From: UBA3700 sp002372775
GTDB taxonomy: Bacteria; Bacillota; Clostridia; Christensenellales; UBA3700
Reading direction: 5' to 3'
DNA length: 64,000 bases
NCBI GenBank assembly: GCA_946615965.1
Contig: CAMOIC010000002.1
Span: forward strand, 1-64,000
The notes beneath the pieces were generated by a model. It saw nothing but the letters and a program-made list of their open reading frames with translations. It ran no database searches and had not been told where the DNA came from. Made by a program: the position numbers and the translations under genes. This document shows, one piece after another, positions 7,751 to 15,698 of this stretch (position 1 is the first letter of the stretch; each line of letters starts with the position of its first letter).

Positions 7751-9187
7751 CTACTCCTTACATTTAAACTCTTGCATTGGTTTTTTCTTGAATTCTATAT
7801 CCATTAAACCAAGTTGAGTTTTAATTATTTTTCTCATTTCTACTGCAGGCTGTAAGCAATATTTCTTAAATAATTCCTTATCTACCTTATCTACATTATC
7901 CCAGCATGGGAATAATAATTTAACGAATGCAGTTGTTATTCTCTTTACCGCTTTTGTATCTCTTGTATCTGCATCATTTGGCACAACTACAAGTTCATCA
8001 ACAATTGCTTTTTCTATTACATCTTCTCTAAGAGCATGCATTATTTCTGAGAAATATTCAGTATTCAATGCCCATCCATTTACTTTCATATTCTCATTCA
8101 TTCTAGGTACATCCCATCCTTTAATAAATCCGTGGAATCTATCTATTAATGCAGAATCTTCAAATAACGATGGCAACTCTTCTAGCATGTTAACATTTGT
8201 GTCCATCTTTTCTTGTCTTATATTTCCAAGAACGATTACTCCGGCTTTTCCTGCACCTGATTTTAGTCCGACATTAAACGTTCCTGATTCAAGATATCCC
8301 TTCATTGCACCACGCATTTCATCAATGTCTGGAAACTTAATTGTAGATATCTCATCAAGTGCTACGTAGTCATAATATGAAACAAGTCCTTCTTGATGCT
8401 TATTCATATCATAGAACATTTTTGCTCTTGTCATTACACCGCCAGATACAAGCCATCCTTTCTTACTAATTTGAGAAAAGATATAACTCTTTCCAGTTCC
8501 TTTAGGTGCTAGTTCCATAAGGTTCAATCTTTCTTCAACAAATGGAAGCAATCTTGTAAGCATTGTTAACTTTTCAAGTTCTGTTTTAAATCCAGCTGCA
8601 TTGTAATCAATAGCACCTAAGATTACATCTATCCATTCATCAATAGTAAATTGCTCTCTTGCCTTCTTAAAGAATTCTAGATCTATCTTATATGGTCTAA
8701 AATCTTTAAACCCAACAAGAACAATCTTTCCTTCTTGTTTCTTACCTTTAGTTATATTTTGATATTCTAAATCTAGAATTCCCCAAAACTCGCCATCAGA
8801 TACAAGGAGTTCTTTTTTATATTTTGTCCAAACACTTTGTGGTATATGTGTTTGTTGGTATGTTATCCCAAAATCTGGAAGAGCGAATGTTACTTCAGAT
8901 GTCTTAATATCTATATTTACTGAAAGCTTAGCTAAAAACCTTACTTTTTCGCCAGATATTAATTTATCTAATATGGCATTCCACTCATCTTTACGAGGCA
9001 TTACGTCTTTAATTTTTTCTAAAACAAAATTAACGTTAACATTTCCATCGGCATCTGCATACTTTTTAATAAACCAGTCTCTTATAAAAGCTGGTAAATT
9101 AAGAGATGAAAATACACCCTGTAGTGATGACTTTTTAACTATCATCCCATCAAAGCTTTGTTTTAGCTTTAATTCCACATCGCTCAT
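7751..9187 (-). CDS. BrxL-like (TIGR02688-type) AAA ATPase without visible Lon protease domain
   Basis: The 478-residue product resembles the N-terminal and AAA parts of BrxL, the Lon-like component of BREX phage defence. It has Walker A at 228-235 (PKGTGKSY), Walker B and downstream ALDEIST near 276-282, sensor region VIVLGN near 317-322 and a candidate arginine finger in ALIDRFHGF. BrxL proteins of about 680 residues carry a C-terminal Lon-type protease domain. Here the protein ends after the helical part and I see no Ser-Lys protease motif. A shorter TIGR02688 form of about 450 residues is known to me. No other BREX gene (pglX, pglZ, brxC) is nearby. Its place between the Vps4-like and TIR genes suggests a role in the same system, possibly as a second ring ATPase. 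Confidence 0.75.
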   Translation of the reverse strand: MSDVELKLKQSFDGMIVKKSSLQGVFSSLNLPAFIRDWFIKKYADADGNVNVNFVLEKIKDVMPRKDEWNAILDKLISGEKVRFLAKLSVNIDIKTSEVTFALPDFGITYQQTHIPQSVWTKYKKELLVSDGEFWGILDLEYQNITKGKKQEGKIVLVGFKDFRPYKIDLEFFKKAREQFTIDEWIDVILGAIDYNAAGFKTELEKLTMLTRLLPFVEERLNLMELAPKGTGKSYIFSQISKKGWLVSGGVMTRAKMFYDMNKHQEGLVSYYDYVALDEISTIKFPDIDEMRGAMKGYLESGTFNVGLKSGAGKAGVIVLGNIRQEKMDTNVNMLEELPSLFEDSALIDRFHGFIKGWDVPRMNENMKVNGWALNTEYFSEIMHALREDVIEKAIVDELVVVPNDADTRDTKAVKRITTAFVKLLFPCWDNVDKVDKELFKKYCLQPAVEMRKIIKTQLGLMDIEFKKKPMQEFKCKE

Positions 9188-9199
9188 GTAGATTCTCCT

Positions 9200-10645
9200 T
9201 TATAGGCCTAAGTCGTCTTCTTCTAAGCCTTTATTAAATTTAATCTTTTTTCTAGCGATTTCATTTTGTGATGAAATAATAACTTCGTACTCTCCTGGTT
9301 TTTCAATATTCAATGGTTCAGATACCCATGAATTGAATTTCTTAGAACATAGATAATTTGCCCCATTTACTTGCAAATATACTTTTTCTAGTTCCTTAGA
9401 TACAGAAAACTCAACACTTGGCTTCTCCCCTGCCTTCATATTAATAACATCTTCAGCAAATGTTACTTCTACAGTTTCATCTTCTTTTTCTTTCTTTACA
9501 GTTCCGCCAGTTCTTCCAGCATATTCTTCAAAAGCTTTTAAATCTTTTTGTTTTACTGTAGGTGGAACTTTAGATAATGCTTTAACAAAATCTTTCATAG
9601 TAATATCTGTTAAAACATCAGTCTTAATATAATTGTTTAGAGGATCTTCTTTTGCTCTATCACAAACTTCTGCAATATCTGCACCAGAATAACCTTCTGT
9701 TACTTTAACAAGCTTCTTAATATCTACATCTTTTCCAAGAGGAACATTATTTAATTGTTTATTAAACATATATTCTCTTGCTGGAGCATCAGGCAAAGAT
9801 ACATAAATCTTTTCACTAAATCTTCCAGAACGAACAGCTGCACTATCTACATCCCAAGGTCTATTAGTAGCACCAAGTAATAATAGGTTATCTGTCTTTG
9901 ATGCAAATCCATCGATTTGTTGTAAGAATTCATTTACACGCTTATCATTGTGCATATCTTGGCCACGTTGTCCAAATAAAGAATCCATTTCATCAATAAA
10001 AATGATAGCAAGCTTATCTTTTTTAGCAGCTTCAAATAATGAAGAAATATTCTTTTCACTCTCACCTACATATTTAGATAAGATATCTGATCCTTTAATT
10101 GCATAGAATGTAGCACCAACTTCGCCAGCAATGGCTTTTGCTATTAAAGTCTTACCTGTTCCTGGAGGTCCATATAACAAGACACCACCACCCATTTTCT
10201 TACCATACTTGGCATATTTTTCTGGGTACTTAATAGGATTAATCATTCTAGTTAAGATTGTTTTCTTAACTTCTTCTAGTCCAGCAACATCAGAGAATTT
10301 GATATCTGGGATAGCAGAACCTTGCCAAATCTTGCCATTATCTTCATCTTGTTCTTGTTGTTGACCACCTTGAGAATTATCTCCAGTTCCTGGAACACGT
10401 CTAACAGCTGGACGTTTTCTATCTCCACATGCTTCTGCGTTTTCTTGATACATTTTAGCTTTTTTAATAAGCGATGCCTTTAATTGTTGTGAAGAATATT
10501 TACTTGTTTCTAATGCCTTTTGTGCAGCAAGCATATAATACTTCTTAGCAGCAGTATAGTTGCCAGCAGCCTGACATCTAATTGCATTATTGTAGTAAGT
10601 ATCCATCATTTCTCTGTAGAAAGACACATCCTTAACTTCAGCCAT
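9200..10645 (-). CDS. Vps4-like AAA ATPase with MIT-like N-terminal domain
   Basis: The 481-residue product has three parts. Residues 1-78 are a three-helix segment (YREMMDTYYNNAIRCQAAGN, then AAKKYYMLAAQKALE, then LKASLIKKAKMYQENAEAC) that looks like an MIT domain, the module by which Vps4 binds ESCRT-III tails. A Gln/Gly-rich linker follows. The AAA core spans 115-375, with SDVAGLEEVK, Walker A GPPGTGKT 159-166, pore loop KYVG 191-194, Walker B IIFIDEMD 214-221, sensor N261, and arginine fingers around R272 and R275. The core ends in VPPTVKQKDLKAFEEYA, as in the Vps4/katanin clade. Residues 390-481 form a predicted beta-rich C-terminal domain. It lies 10 bp after a gene for an ESCRT-III-like protein with a possible MIT-binding tail. 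It probably remodels or disassembles those polymers. FtsH and proteasomal AAA proteins fit less well, because there is no protease domain or membrane segment. Confidence 0.85.
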   Translation of the reverse strand: MAEVKDVSFYREMMDTYYNNAIRCQAAGNYTAAKKYYMLAAQKALETSKYSSQQLKASLIKKAKMYQENAEACGDRKRPAVRRVPGTGDNSQGGQQQEQDEDNGKIWQGSAIPDIKFSDVAGLEEVKKTILTRMINPIKYPEKYAKYGKKMGGGVLLYGPPGTGKTLIAKAIAGEVGATFYAIKGSDILSKYVGESEKNISSLFEAAKKDKLAIIFIDEMDSLFGQRGQDMHNDKRVNEFLQQIDGFASKTDNLLLLGATNRPWDVDSAAVRSGRFSEKIYVSLPDAPAREYMFNKQLNNVPLGKDVDIKKLVKVTEGYSGADIAEVCDRAKEDPLNNYIKTDVLTDITMKDFVKALSKVPPTVKQKDLKAFEEYAGRTGGTVKKEKEDETVEVTFAEDVINMKAGEKPSVEFSVSKELEKVYLQVNGANYLCSKKFNSWVSEPLNIEKPGEYEVIISSQNEIARKKIKFNKGLEEDDLGL

Positions 10646-10655
10646 TTATTACCCC

Positions 10656-11249
10656 TTAGTTGTTATTTGTTTCTTTAATCTTTTTGCTAATTTCATCTAA
10701 TTGCTTATCAATATCATCATCACTAACTTCATCCATAGCTAGTTCTTGATCGATAAGACTATTAATTTCGTCATCAGAAATGGCATTTGTATCACCTGTA
10801 TGAGCATTGAACTCTCCTTCTGACATATCTAGATAAATATCCATTTGTTCAGTTTGAGTTTGAACACCTTCCATAGCGGCTTCAAATTGTTGTTGAACTT
10901 TAGCAAAGTCCTTAGAATTTGTTAACTTTGTCATTTCCTTAGATAAAAGACTTAAACCACCTAAGAATTCATGAGTCATAACTGTCATATCTTTCATTTG
11001 AGAAGTGATTTCAAAGTTCAATAACATCTCTTGAGCTCTTTTTTGTTGAGCCATAGTCATTTTTAAACCAGTAACAGCTAAATTATATTGGTTCATTAAA
11101 CCAAGCTTTTTAGCACGCTTTGCTGCTGAGATATATACTTTCTTTTGATCTTCTAGTTTAGAAATTTGTTTATTCATTTGGTTAATAGTCTTTTTAACCA
11201 ACATTTTCTTTTCTATTTCTTTCTCTTGTTTAGTTTTAAATAATCCCAT
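10656..11249 (-). CDS. Snf7/ESCRT-III-like protein with candidate MIM1 tail
   Basis: The product has 197 residues, is almost wholly helical and is highly charged. It starts MGLFKTKQEKE, close to the start of human CHMP3 as I remember it (MGLFGKTQEK). A basic helix follows (IEKKMLVKKTINQMNKQISK), then a long second helix (residues 35-80), further helices and an acidic C-terminal third. This basic-to-acidic layout is typical of ESCRT-III proteins. At residues 177-189 the sequence DDDIDKQLDEISK fits the MIM1 pattern D-x-x-L-x-x-R-L-x-x-L-K with conservative changes (I for L, Q for R). MIM1 is the motif read by Vps4 MIT domains. The start overlaps the previous stop by one base, and the Vps4-like gene follows after 10 bp. 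A PspA-like relative is the main alternative. Confidence 0.75.
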   Translation of the reverse strand: MGLFKTKQEKEIEKKMLVKKTINQMNKQISKLEDQKKVYISAAKRAKKLGLMNQYNLAVTGLKMTMAQQKRAQEMLLNFEITSQMKDMTVMTHEFLGGLSLLSKEMTKLTNSKDFAKVQQQFEAAMEGVQTQTEQMDIYLDMSEGEFNAHTGDTNAISDDEINSLIDQELAMDEVSDDDIDKQLDEISKKIKETNNN

Positions 11250-11866
11250 TATTCGTCAGTCTCCTCAAATTCTTTTTCTATTAATCCTGCTTCACCGCTT
11301 TCTTCAACGGCAGCAATTGTTTCTTCTTGTTCTGCAGTATCTTGCTCTTCAAACATAGCAAGTAATTGATCATCATTCTTACCTGCACCGTAAATTGTTT
11401 CATTTAAATCATATTGCATTGCAACTTCATTAAATGTATCGTCAGATGTTGTTAATATATCTTCTTCCTTAACTCTTAAATTCAATGCCTTATTTAAGTA
11501 CTTAGCAAGTGCCTTTTGGTCACCTAATAACTTATTAATTGGAATTTTACCTGTATTTGCATAGAATTCCTTATCTTCCATAGCATCCTTTAACTTATTC
11601 ATTAAGTTGATGTTATAGACAAGATACATACCTCTTTGTGCATCACGTTGTTTTTGAGCTTTTAGGTAATTAATCTTCTTTGCATATAAAAGTCTTATCT
11701 CTTGAGATTTCTCAGCTTTACCCTTCTTTAAAAGTTCTTCAATTTCAGCTGTCTTTTCTACAATGCCATCTTCGATAGCTTCTTGTTCTTTCTCAAGTTT
11801 GATAATAGAATTTACAACTTCTTCTCTTTTTAATTTCTTAAATCTAAAATATGATAAGAATCCCAC
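11249..11866 (-). CDS. Snf7/ESCRT-III-like helical protein
   Basis: The product has 205 residues. A hydrophobic-basic N-terminus (MGFLSYFRFKKLKREEVVNS) leads into a helical hairpin of about residues 20-105 with heptad-like leucines and lysines. An acidic, less ordered C-terminus follows (EEQDTAEQEETIAAVEESGE). The layout matches an ESCRT-III core and resembles the next protein, with which it probably co-polymerises. I see no convincing MIM motif at its end. The start codon is GTG, supported by AAGGAGG six bases upstream. Overlap of its stop with the next ATG (TAATG) suggests coupled, stoichiometric synthesis of the two proteins. Confidence 0.65.
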   Translation of the reverse strand: MGFLSYFRFKKLKREEVVNSIIKLEKEQEAIEDGIVEKTAEIEELLKKGKAEKSQEIRLLYAKKINYLKAQKQRDAQRGMYLVYNINLMNKLKDAMEDKEFYANTGKIPINKLLGDQKALAKYLNKALNLRVKEEDILTTSDDTFNEVAMQYDLNETIYGAGKNDDQLLAMFEEQDTAEQEETIAAVEESGEAGLIEKEFEETDE

Positions 11867-11877
11867 AAATAGCCTCC

Positions 11878-12231
11878 TTATTCGTTCGCGCGTCTTTCAA
11901 CAACTAATTGATTTAAATCTCTTAAATTGTGATTAAGCGCTAAATCACTTCTTAATTTTCCTCTAGACAAGATTAGCTTTAGAGAATCCAATTTATCTGA
12001 TATCTCTTTATCTATTCTCTCTACTTCTTCTGAAACAACAGGATTTGAATATTTAATTTCGATATATAAATCCTTTAATTGTTGTTCAATAGAATGATTA
12101 CTCTTTGCTAAAACAATTAGCATATTAATCTTTTCTGCATTTTTATCTAAAGTTTTCTTAACTTGCATAACTTTAGCAACATGTGCAGGAGAGATATCTA
12201 TAATTTCTTTATCTTTAACAAATAATCCCAT
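11878..12231 (-). CDS. Small helical protein of the ESCRT-like operon, unknown function
   Basis: The product has 117 residues and I do not recognise a family. It begins MGLFVKDKEI, sharing the MGLF/MGFL opening of the two ESCRT-III-like proteins that follow. The rest is predicted helical with coiled-coil character (VMQVKKTLDKNAEKINML, then SEEVERIDKEISDKLDSLKL) and ends in a basic stretch. A short ESCRT-III-like core or a polymerisation regulator would fit, but both are guesses. Its ATG shares a base with the SPFH gene stop (TAATG), and the next gene starts 11 bp later. Confidence 0.7.
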   Translation of the reverse strand: MGLFVKDKEIIDISPAHVAKVMQVKKTLDKNAEKINMLIVLAKSNHSIEQQLKDLYIEIKYSNPVVSEEVERIDKEISDKLDSLKLILSRGKLRSDLALNHNLRDLNQLVVERRANE

Positions 12232-12995
12232 TATTCTACCCTCGCTCCACAGTTATTACAGAATTTACTTCCTGCGACAATTATATGGCCACATCTTGGA
12301 CAAACATCTTGTTTTGTTCTTGCAGCTTTTGACTTATCCATATATCTATCTGAGATATTGACATTAGAAATTAAAAATGAAGAAATCTCTAATCCATATT
12401 CTCTATACAAAGCTTTATCTAAAGATTGTCTAATCTCATAAGACATAGCCATTTTATCTTCTGCGATTCTATCTAATGGCACTTCATTAACTGCCACATA
12501 TTCAAGAATGCATGGTTCAATATATGATAAGATTTTACCCTTTAGTCTTTCTTTTAAATCTTCTAAAGAAAATCTCTTATTAACACCAACAAGTTCTAAA
12601 TAGAATTGTCTTGGATTCTTAACACGAAGTTCAATTTCTCCATTAGCACCCATTTTTGCAGGATTATCTGTGATTGGATCATGAATATCAAACAATGCAG
12701 GTGTTCCCCAAAGCACTTTAACTTTGGCTGTTTTTGATATATAGAAAAACTCAATTCTTGATGGGTCTTGCTTCTCTATTGAGAATGGAGAATTCTTATC
12801 TTGTAATTTATAAACGCCAGGTTTTATAGTTTCTAAAGCAATGCCATCTTTAAGAACAATAGCAACATGAGTTTCGTCTATAATCACTTTTGAGTCCGAA
12901 TTAATAGAAGAGATACTCTTTCTTATGAATAAATCATCATTAGAGATCTCACTTTTGTTTAAAAACACAACTTTTGAGTCTGTAGTTGTAGCCAA
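12231..12995 (-). CDS. SPFH-domain protein with C-terminal zinc ribbon (YdjI-like)
   Basis: The product has 254 residues. Residues 20-225 look like an SPFH/band-7 domain (VIIDETHVAIVLKDGIAL, PGVYKL, then the helical ALYREYGLEISSFLISNVNI). A zinc ribbon follows at C232, C235, C246 and C249 (CPRC and CNNC). There is no transmembrane segment. B. subtilis YdjI, encoded with the PspA homologue YdjF, is the closest protein I can recall in layout; PspA belongs to the ESCRT-III superfamily. It probably organises membrane domains or recruits the ESCRT-like proteins. It is the first gene of the operon. The start is TTG, preceded by GGAGG four bases upstream; no ATG gives a better start. Confidence 0.8.
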   Translation of the reverse strand: MATTTDSKVVFLNKSEISNDDLFIRKSISSINSDSKVIIDETHVAIVLKDGIALETIKPGVYKLQDKNSPFSIEKQDPSRIEFFYISKTAKVKVLWGTPALFDIHDPITDNPAKMGANGEIELRVKNPRQFYLELVGVNKRFSLEDLKERLKGKILSYIEPCILEYVAVNEVPLDRIAEDKMAMSYEIRQSLDKALYREYGLEISSFLISNVNISDRYMDKSKAARTKQDVCPRCGHIIVAGSKFCNNCGARVE

Positions 12996-13011
12996 TTTTC
13001 CTCCTACATCT

Positions 13012-13037
13012 TGTGGTTTAAAAACAAATCTACCACA
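13012..13037. promoter_or_regulatory. Inverted repeat in the leader of the ESCRT-like operon
   Basis: TGTGGT and ACCACA form 6-bp arms with a 14-nt spacer. They lie between the predicted transcription start near 13046 and the ribosome-binding site. This could be a repressor operator or an RNA hairpin near the start of the message. Confidence 0.4.
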
Positions 13038-13052
13038 ATATGTAACAATAAT

Positions 13053-13081
13053 ATTTTATATTAAATATTTAAGTCAGTCAA
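13053..13081 (-). promoter_or_regulatory. Promoter of the SPFH/ESCRT/TIR/nrdR operon
   Basis: The minus strand has TTGACT, 17 bp, then TAAAAT. It lies between the ftsZ terminator and the SPFH gene, so the operon does not depend on division-cluster transcription. Confidence 0.65.
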
Positions 13082-13143
13082 TATTGACCTATTCTAAGGG
13101 ATTTATATCAAATTTAACTAAACAATTTCTTAAAAAATTTCAT

Positions 13144-13181
13144 TAAAAAAGGGCGAGAAACTACTAAGAGTCGCTCACCCT
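13144..13181 (-). terminator. Terminator after ftsZ
   Basis: An 8-bp stem (AGGGTGAG with CTCGCCCT, one G-U pair) is followed by six T residues on the minus strand, 38 bp past the ftsZ stop. It separates the division cluster from the ESCRT-like operon. Confidence 0.85.
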
Positions 13182-13219
13182 CTTTTGGGTATATATGTTG
13201 TTGTAAACTTTTTAGTCTA

Positions 13220-14545
13220 TTAGATGTTTCTGTTCATCATTCTTGAAAGCCAAGGAGCAGTCTTCTTACCTTGTGGGTTTGTTGTTGGCTGTGGTTGGCT
13301 TGGTTGAACAGTTTGTTGTACAGGTTGAACTGGTTGTTGTGGTTGTTGTTGGTTTTGTCCAAAAACTGAATCATAACTTACAGGTCTTGCTGTAAATCCA
13401 GGATATGCTTGATAACCACCTGGGATTGGTTGTCTATATTGAGGTTGTTGAGGTTGTTGCTCATAATCTTTATCTGCAGCTACCTCTGCACCTTCTGTAC
13501 CAATAATGTGTTGAGATACATGGTAAGTACTTGCAAATGTAGAATTATCCATAATTGCATGATCACCATATTGGTTCTTGTAGTTCTTGAATGGGCTTCT
13601 TTGTTGATTCTCTTCAAATCCAGTAGCAACAATAAGAACTTTAACCTTATCTCCGAAGCTTTCTTCAAATCCTGTACCAAAGATAATGTTTGCATCAGCA
13701 GATACACATCTTCTTACAAGTTGCGAAGCATCATTAGCTTCTTTTAATCCTAATGTGTTACCACCAACGATATATAGTAATACGCCAGTAGCACCAGAAA
13801 TATTTGTATCTAGTAAGTTGCTCATAATAGCAGTTTCAACAGCCTTTCTTGTTTTATCTTTACCTTCAGCTTCTCCAATTGCTAAGTGAGCCATTCCTTT
13901 TCCTTTCATAATTGTCTTTACATCAGCAAAGTCAAGATTCAACTTTGTAGATGTTGCAATAAGGTCTGTTAAACCTCTAATTGCATCTCTAAGTACAGTA
14001 TCAGCATGCTTAAATGCGCCCATAAAGCTTACATTGTCACCTAAAACCTTTAATAAGTTGTTATTAGGAATAACAATCATAGAATCTACGTTTTCTTTTA
14101 ATTGAGCGATACCTGATTCTGCGTTCTTCATTCTTACAGCACCTTCAAATTCAAAAGGTTTTGTAACAACGGCAACTGTTAAAATGTTCTTTTCCTTAGC
14201 CATTTGAGCAATAACCGGAGCTGCACCAGTTCCAGTACCACCACCCATTCCGGCTGTGATAAATAACATATCAACATCGTTTAAATAGTCTCTAATTTCA
14301 TCTCTTGACTCTTCTGCTGCGCCTTTACCAACGTCTGGTCTAGCACCTGCACCAAGTCCCTTTGTTGTTGTTTTACCAATAGCAATCTTATGAGGTGCTT
14401 TAGAAACCTCTAATGCTTGGCCATCAGTATTAACTGCAACGAATTCTGCGCTGTCAACTCCAGCTTCGATCATTGAATCAACGGCGTTACAACCGCCACC
14501 GCCGACACCCATTACTAGGATTTTTGCTCTTTTGTTCTCTGACAT
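13220..14545 (-). CDS. ftsZ: Cell division GTPase FtsZ
   Basis: FtsZ is the tubulin-like GTPase that forms the division ring. It has GVGGGGCNAVDSM at the N-terminus, the tubulin signature GGGTGTGAAPVIA, and the T7 loop NLDFADV. The open frame runs 17 codons further upstream, but AGGAGG sits 7 bases before the ATG at 14543-14545, giving 441 residues. After the globular core there is a Gln/Pro/Tyr-rich linker of roughly 100 residues. The end, TAPWLSRMMNRNI, is a divergent form of the conserved C-terminal peptide that binds FtsA and SepF. It follows ftsA by 16 bp and is the last gene of the division cluster. Confidence 0.97.
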   Translation of the reverse strand: MSENKRAKILVMGVGGGGCNAVDSMIEAGVDSAEFVAVNTDGQALEVSKAPHKIAIGKTTTKGLGAGARPDVGKGAAEESRDEIRDYLNDVDMLFITAGMGGGTGTGAAPVIAQMAKEKNILTVAVVTKPFEFEGAVRMKNAESGIAQLKENVDSMIVIPNNNLLKVLGDNVSFMGAFKHADTVLRDAIRGLTDLIATSTKLNLDFADVKTIMKGKGMAHLAIGEAEGKDKTRKAVETAIMSNLLDTNISGATGVLLYIVGGNTLGLKEANDASQLVRRCVSADANIIFGTGFEESFGDKVKVLIVATGFEENQQRSPFKNYKNQYGDHAIMDNSTFASTYHVSQHIIGTEGAEVAADKDYEQQPQQPQYRQPIPGGYQAYPGFTARPVSYDSVFGQNQQQPQQPVQPVQQTVQPSQPQPTTNPQGKKTAPWLSRMMNRNI

Positions 14546-14561
14546 ATTATACCCTCCTATG

Positions 14562-15698
14562 TTAGAACAACTTGTTCCATATGCTTTGATTTTCATTTAT
14601 TTCATACGCTACATCAAGCAAAGCAATAAACGATGTATAGTATGGTTTATCAAATCCATTAATTCCAGGAACTCTACCTTTAACTCTTCTCTTTAATTTC
14701 TTTTCAAGATACAATAAAGCTCCCTTTATACCAGAAATTCCACCGCCAGTTAAATATATTGGTGTGGATTCAGAGACAACTCCGCTTTCTTGGTTAATTG
14801 ATGTATTCACAAAGTCAACAATCTCATCTAATCTTTGCATAATTGAATTATTAATATCTGTTGCTTTGTATGTTTTTATTCTATTTTGCGAATTAACAGT
14901 GTATAAAGCTCCTTCTGCAAATACAAAATCAAGATTAATTGAGTTTTGTATAGCTAATGCTTCTTCAAATTCAACTCCAAGTTGCATAGATAAAGTATTA
15001 AAAATACTTCCAGTTCCAAGAGGAGCAGAATATTGAGCAATAATACCTTCGCCCTTTACTAAAGCTAAAGATGTTGAACCAAATCCAATATCTAGGCTTA
15101 GTACACCATAATTTCTTGATTCTTCATCTATAAACTTTGTACTTACAACCCAAGAAGAACATAAATACTTTGTATGCTCAATTCCTAGTTCACTAAGTAT
15201 AAAGTCAAAATATTGCATAAATTGTTTTGAAACATACATGTAAGATATTGTGGCTCTAATAGTTGTAGCTCTCTCACCGTATGGATCAATTGTTTCTTTT
15301 ACTTCATCAAGAACATATCTAACAGCTGCAGAAGAAATTAATTCCCATTCTGGATCGTTATTAACATCTCCTCTTTTATGAATTTCATCAATCATAGAAG
15401 AAGTTACAAGTTTTTCTCTTCCATAATTAACGAAATAACTCTTAGTCTCAATTTTTGAGAATTCTACAGGAACTGAAATATAAACGCACTTAGGCATCTT
15501 TTGAATGCCACTAGCTTTAATGCAATTATGTACGTCATCTTCAAGTCCATCTAAATTACAAAATTCAGACTCATAATATCCTTGATAAGGTACACATGAG
15601 AAATTAGAAACTGAGATAACTCCAAGAGAATTTTTGGAGCCCGTAGCAAAAACTAGTTTGCCTGATCCGATATCTAAAACAGCAACTTCTTTACCCAT
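14562..15698 (-). CDS. ftsA: Cell division protein FtsA (actin-like)
   Basis: FtsA ties FtsZ to the membrane. The 378-residue product has actin-fold phosphate motifs: VAVLDIGSGKLVFATG at the N-terminus, LSLDIGFGSTSLALV near the middle and IYLTGGGISGIKG toward the end. A variable SHS2/1C region lies between about residues 80 and 165. The C-terminus, NQSIWNKLF, is a very short amphipathic tail that may be the membrane anchor; it is shorter than usual. No ribosome-binding site precedes the ATG. Instead TATAAT ends 6 bases before it, so the message is probably leaderless. The ATG also lies inside a perfect inverted repeat. Confidence 0.9.
   Translation of the reverse strand: MGKEVAVLDIGSGKLVFATGSKNSLGVISVSNFSCVPYQGYYESEFCNLDGLEDDVHNCIKASGIQKMPKCVYISVPVEFSKIETKSYFVNYGREKLVTSSMIDEIHKRGDVNNDPEWELISSAAVRYVLDEVKETIDPYGERATTIRATISYMYVSKQFMQYFDFILSELGIEHTKYLCSSWVVSTKFIDEESRNYGVLSLDIGFGSTSLALVKGEGIIAQYSAPLGTGSIFNTLSMQLGVEFEEALAIQNSINLDFVFAEGALYTVNSQNRIKTYKATDINNSIMQRLDEIVDFVNTSINQESGVVSESTPIYLTGGGISGIKGALLYLEKKLKRRVKGRVPGINGFDKPYYTSFIALLDVAYEINENQSIWNKLF

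Noticed and set aside
7751..9187. Complete BREX defence system
   Set aside because: Only a BrxL-like ATPase is present; no methylase (PglX), phosphatase (PglZ), BrxC or BrxA/B is visible.
9200..10645. FtsH-type protease or proteasome-activating ATPase
   Set aside because: There is no transmembrane segment, zinc protease motif or OB/coiled-coil N-domain; the C-terminal helix pattern is closer to Vps4/katanin.
13409..13747. Open frames on both strands inside ftsZ
   Set aside because: They are other-frame readings of the FtsZ low-complexity C-terminal linker and core; FtsZ is intact.
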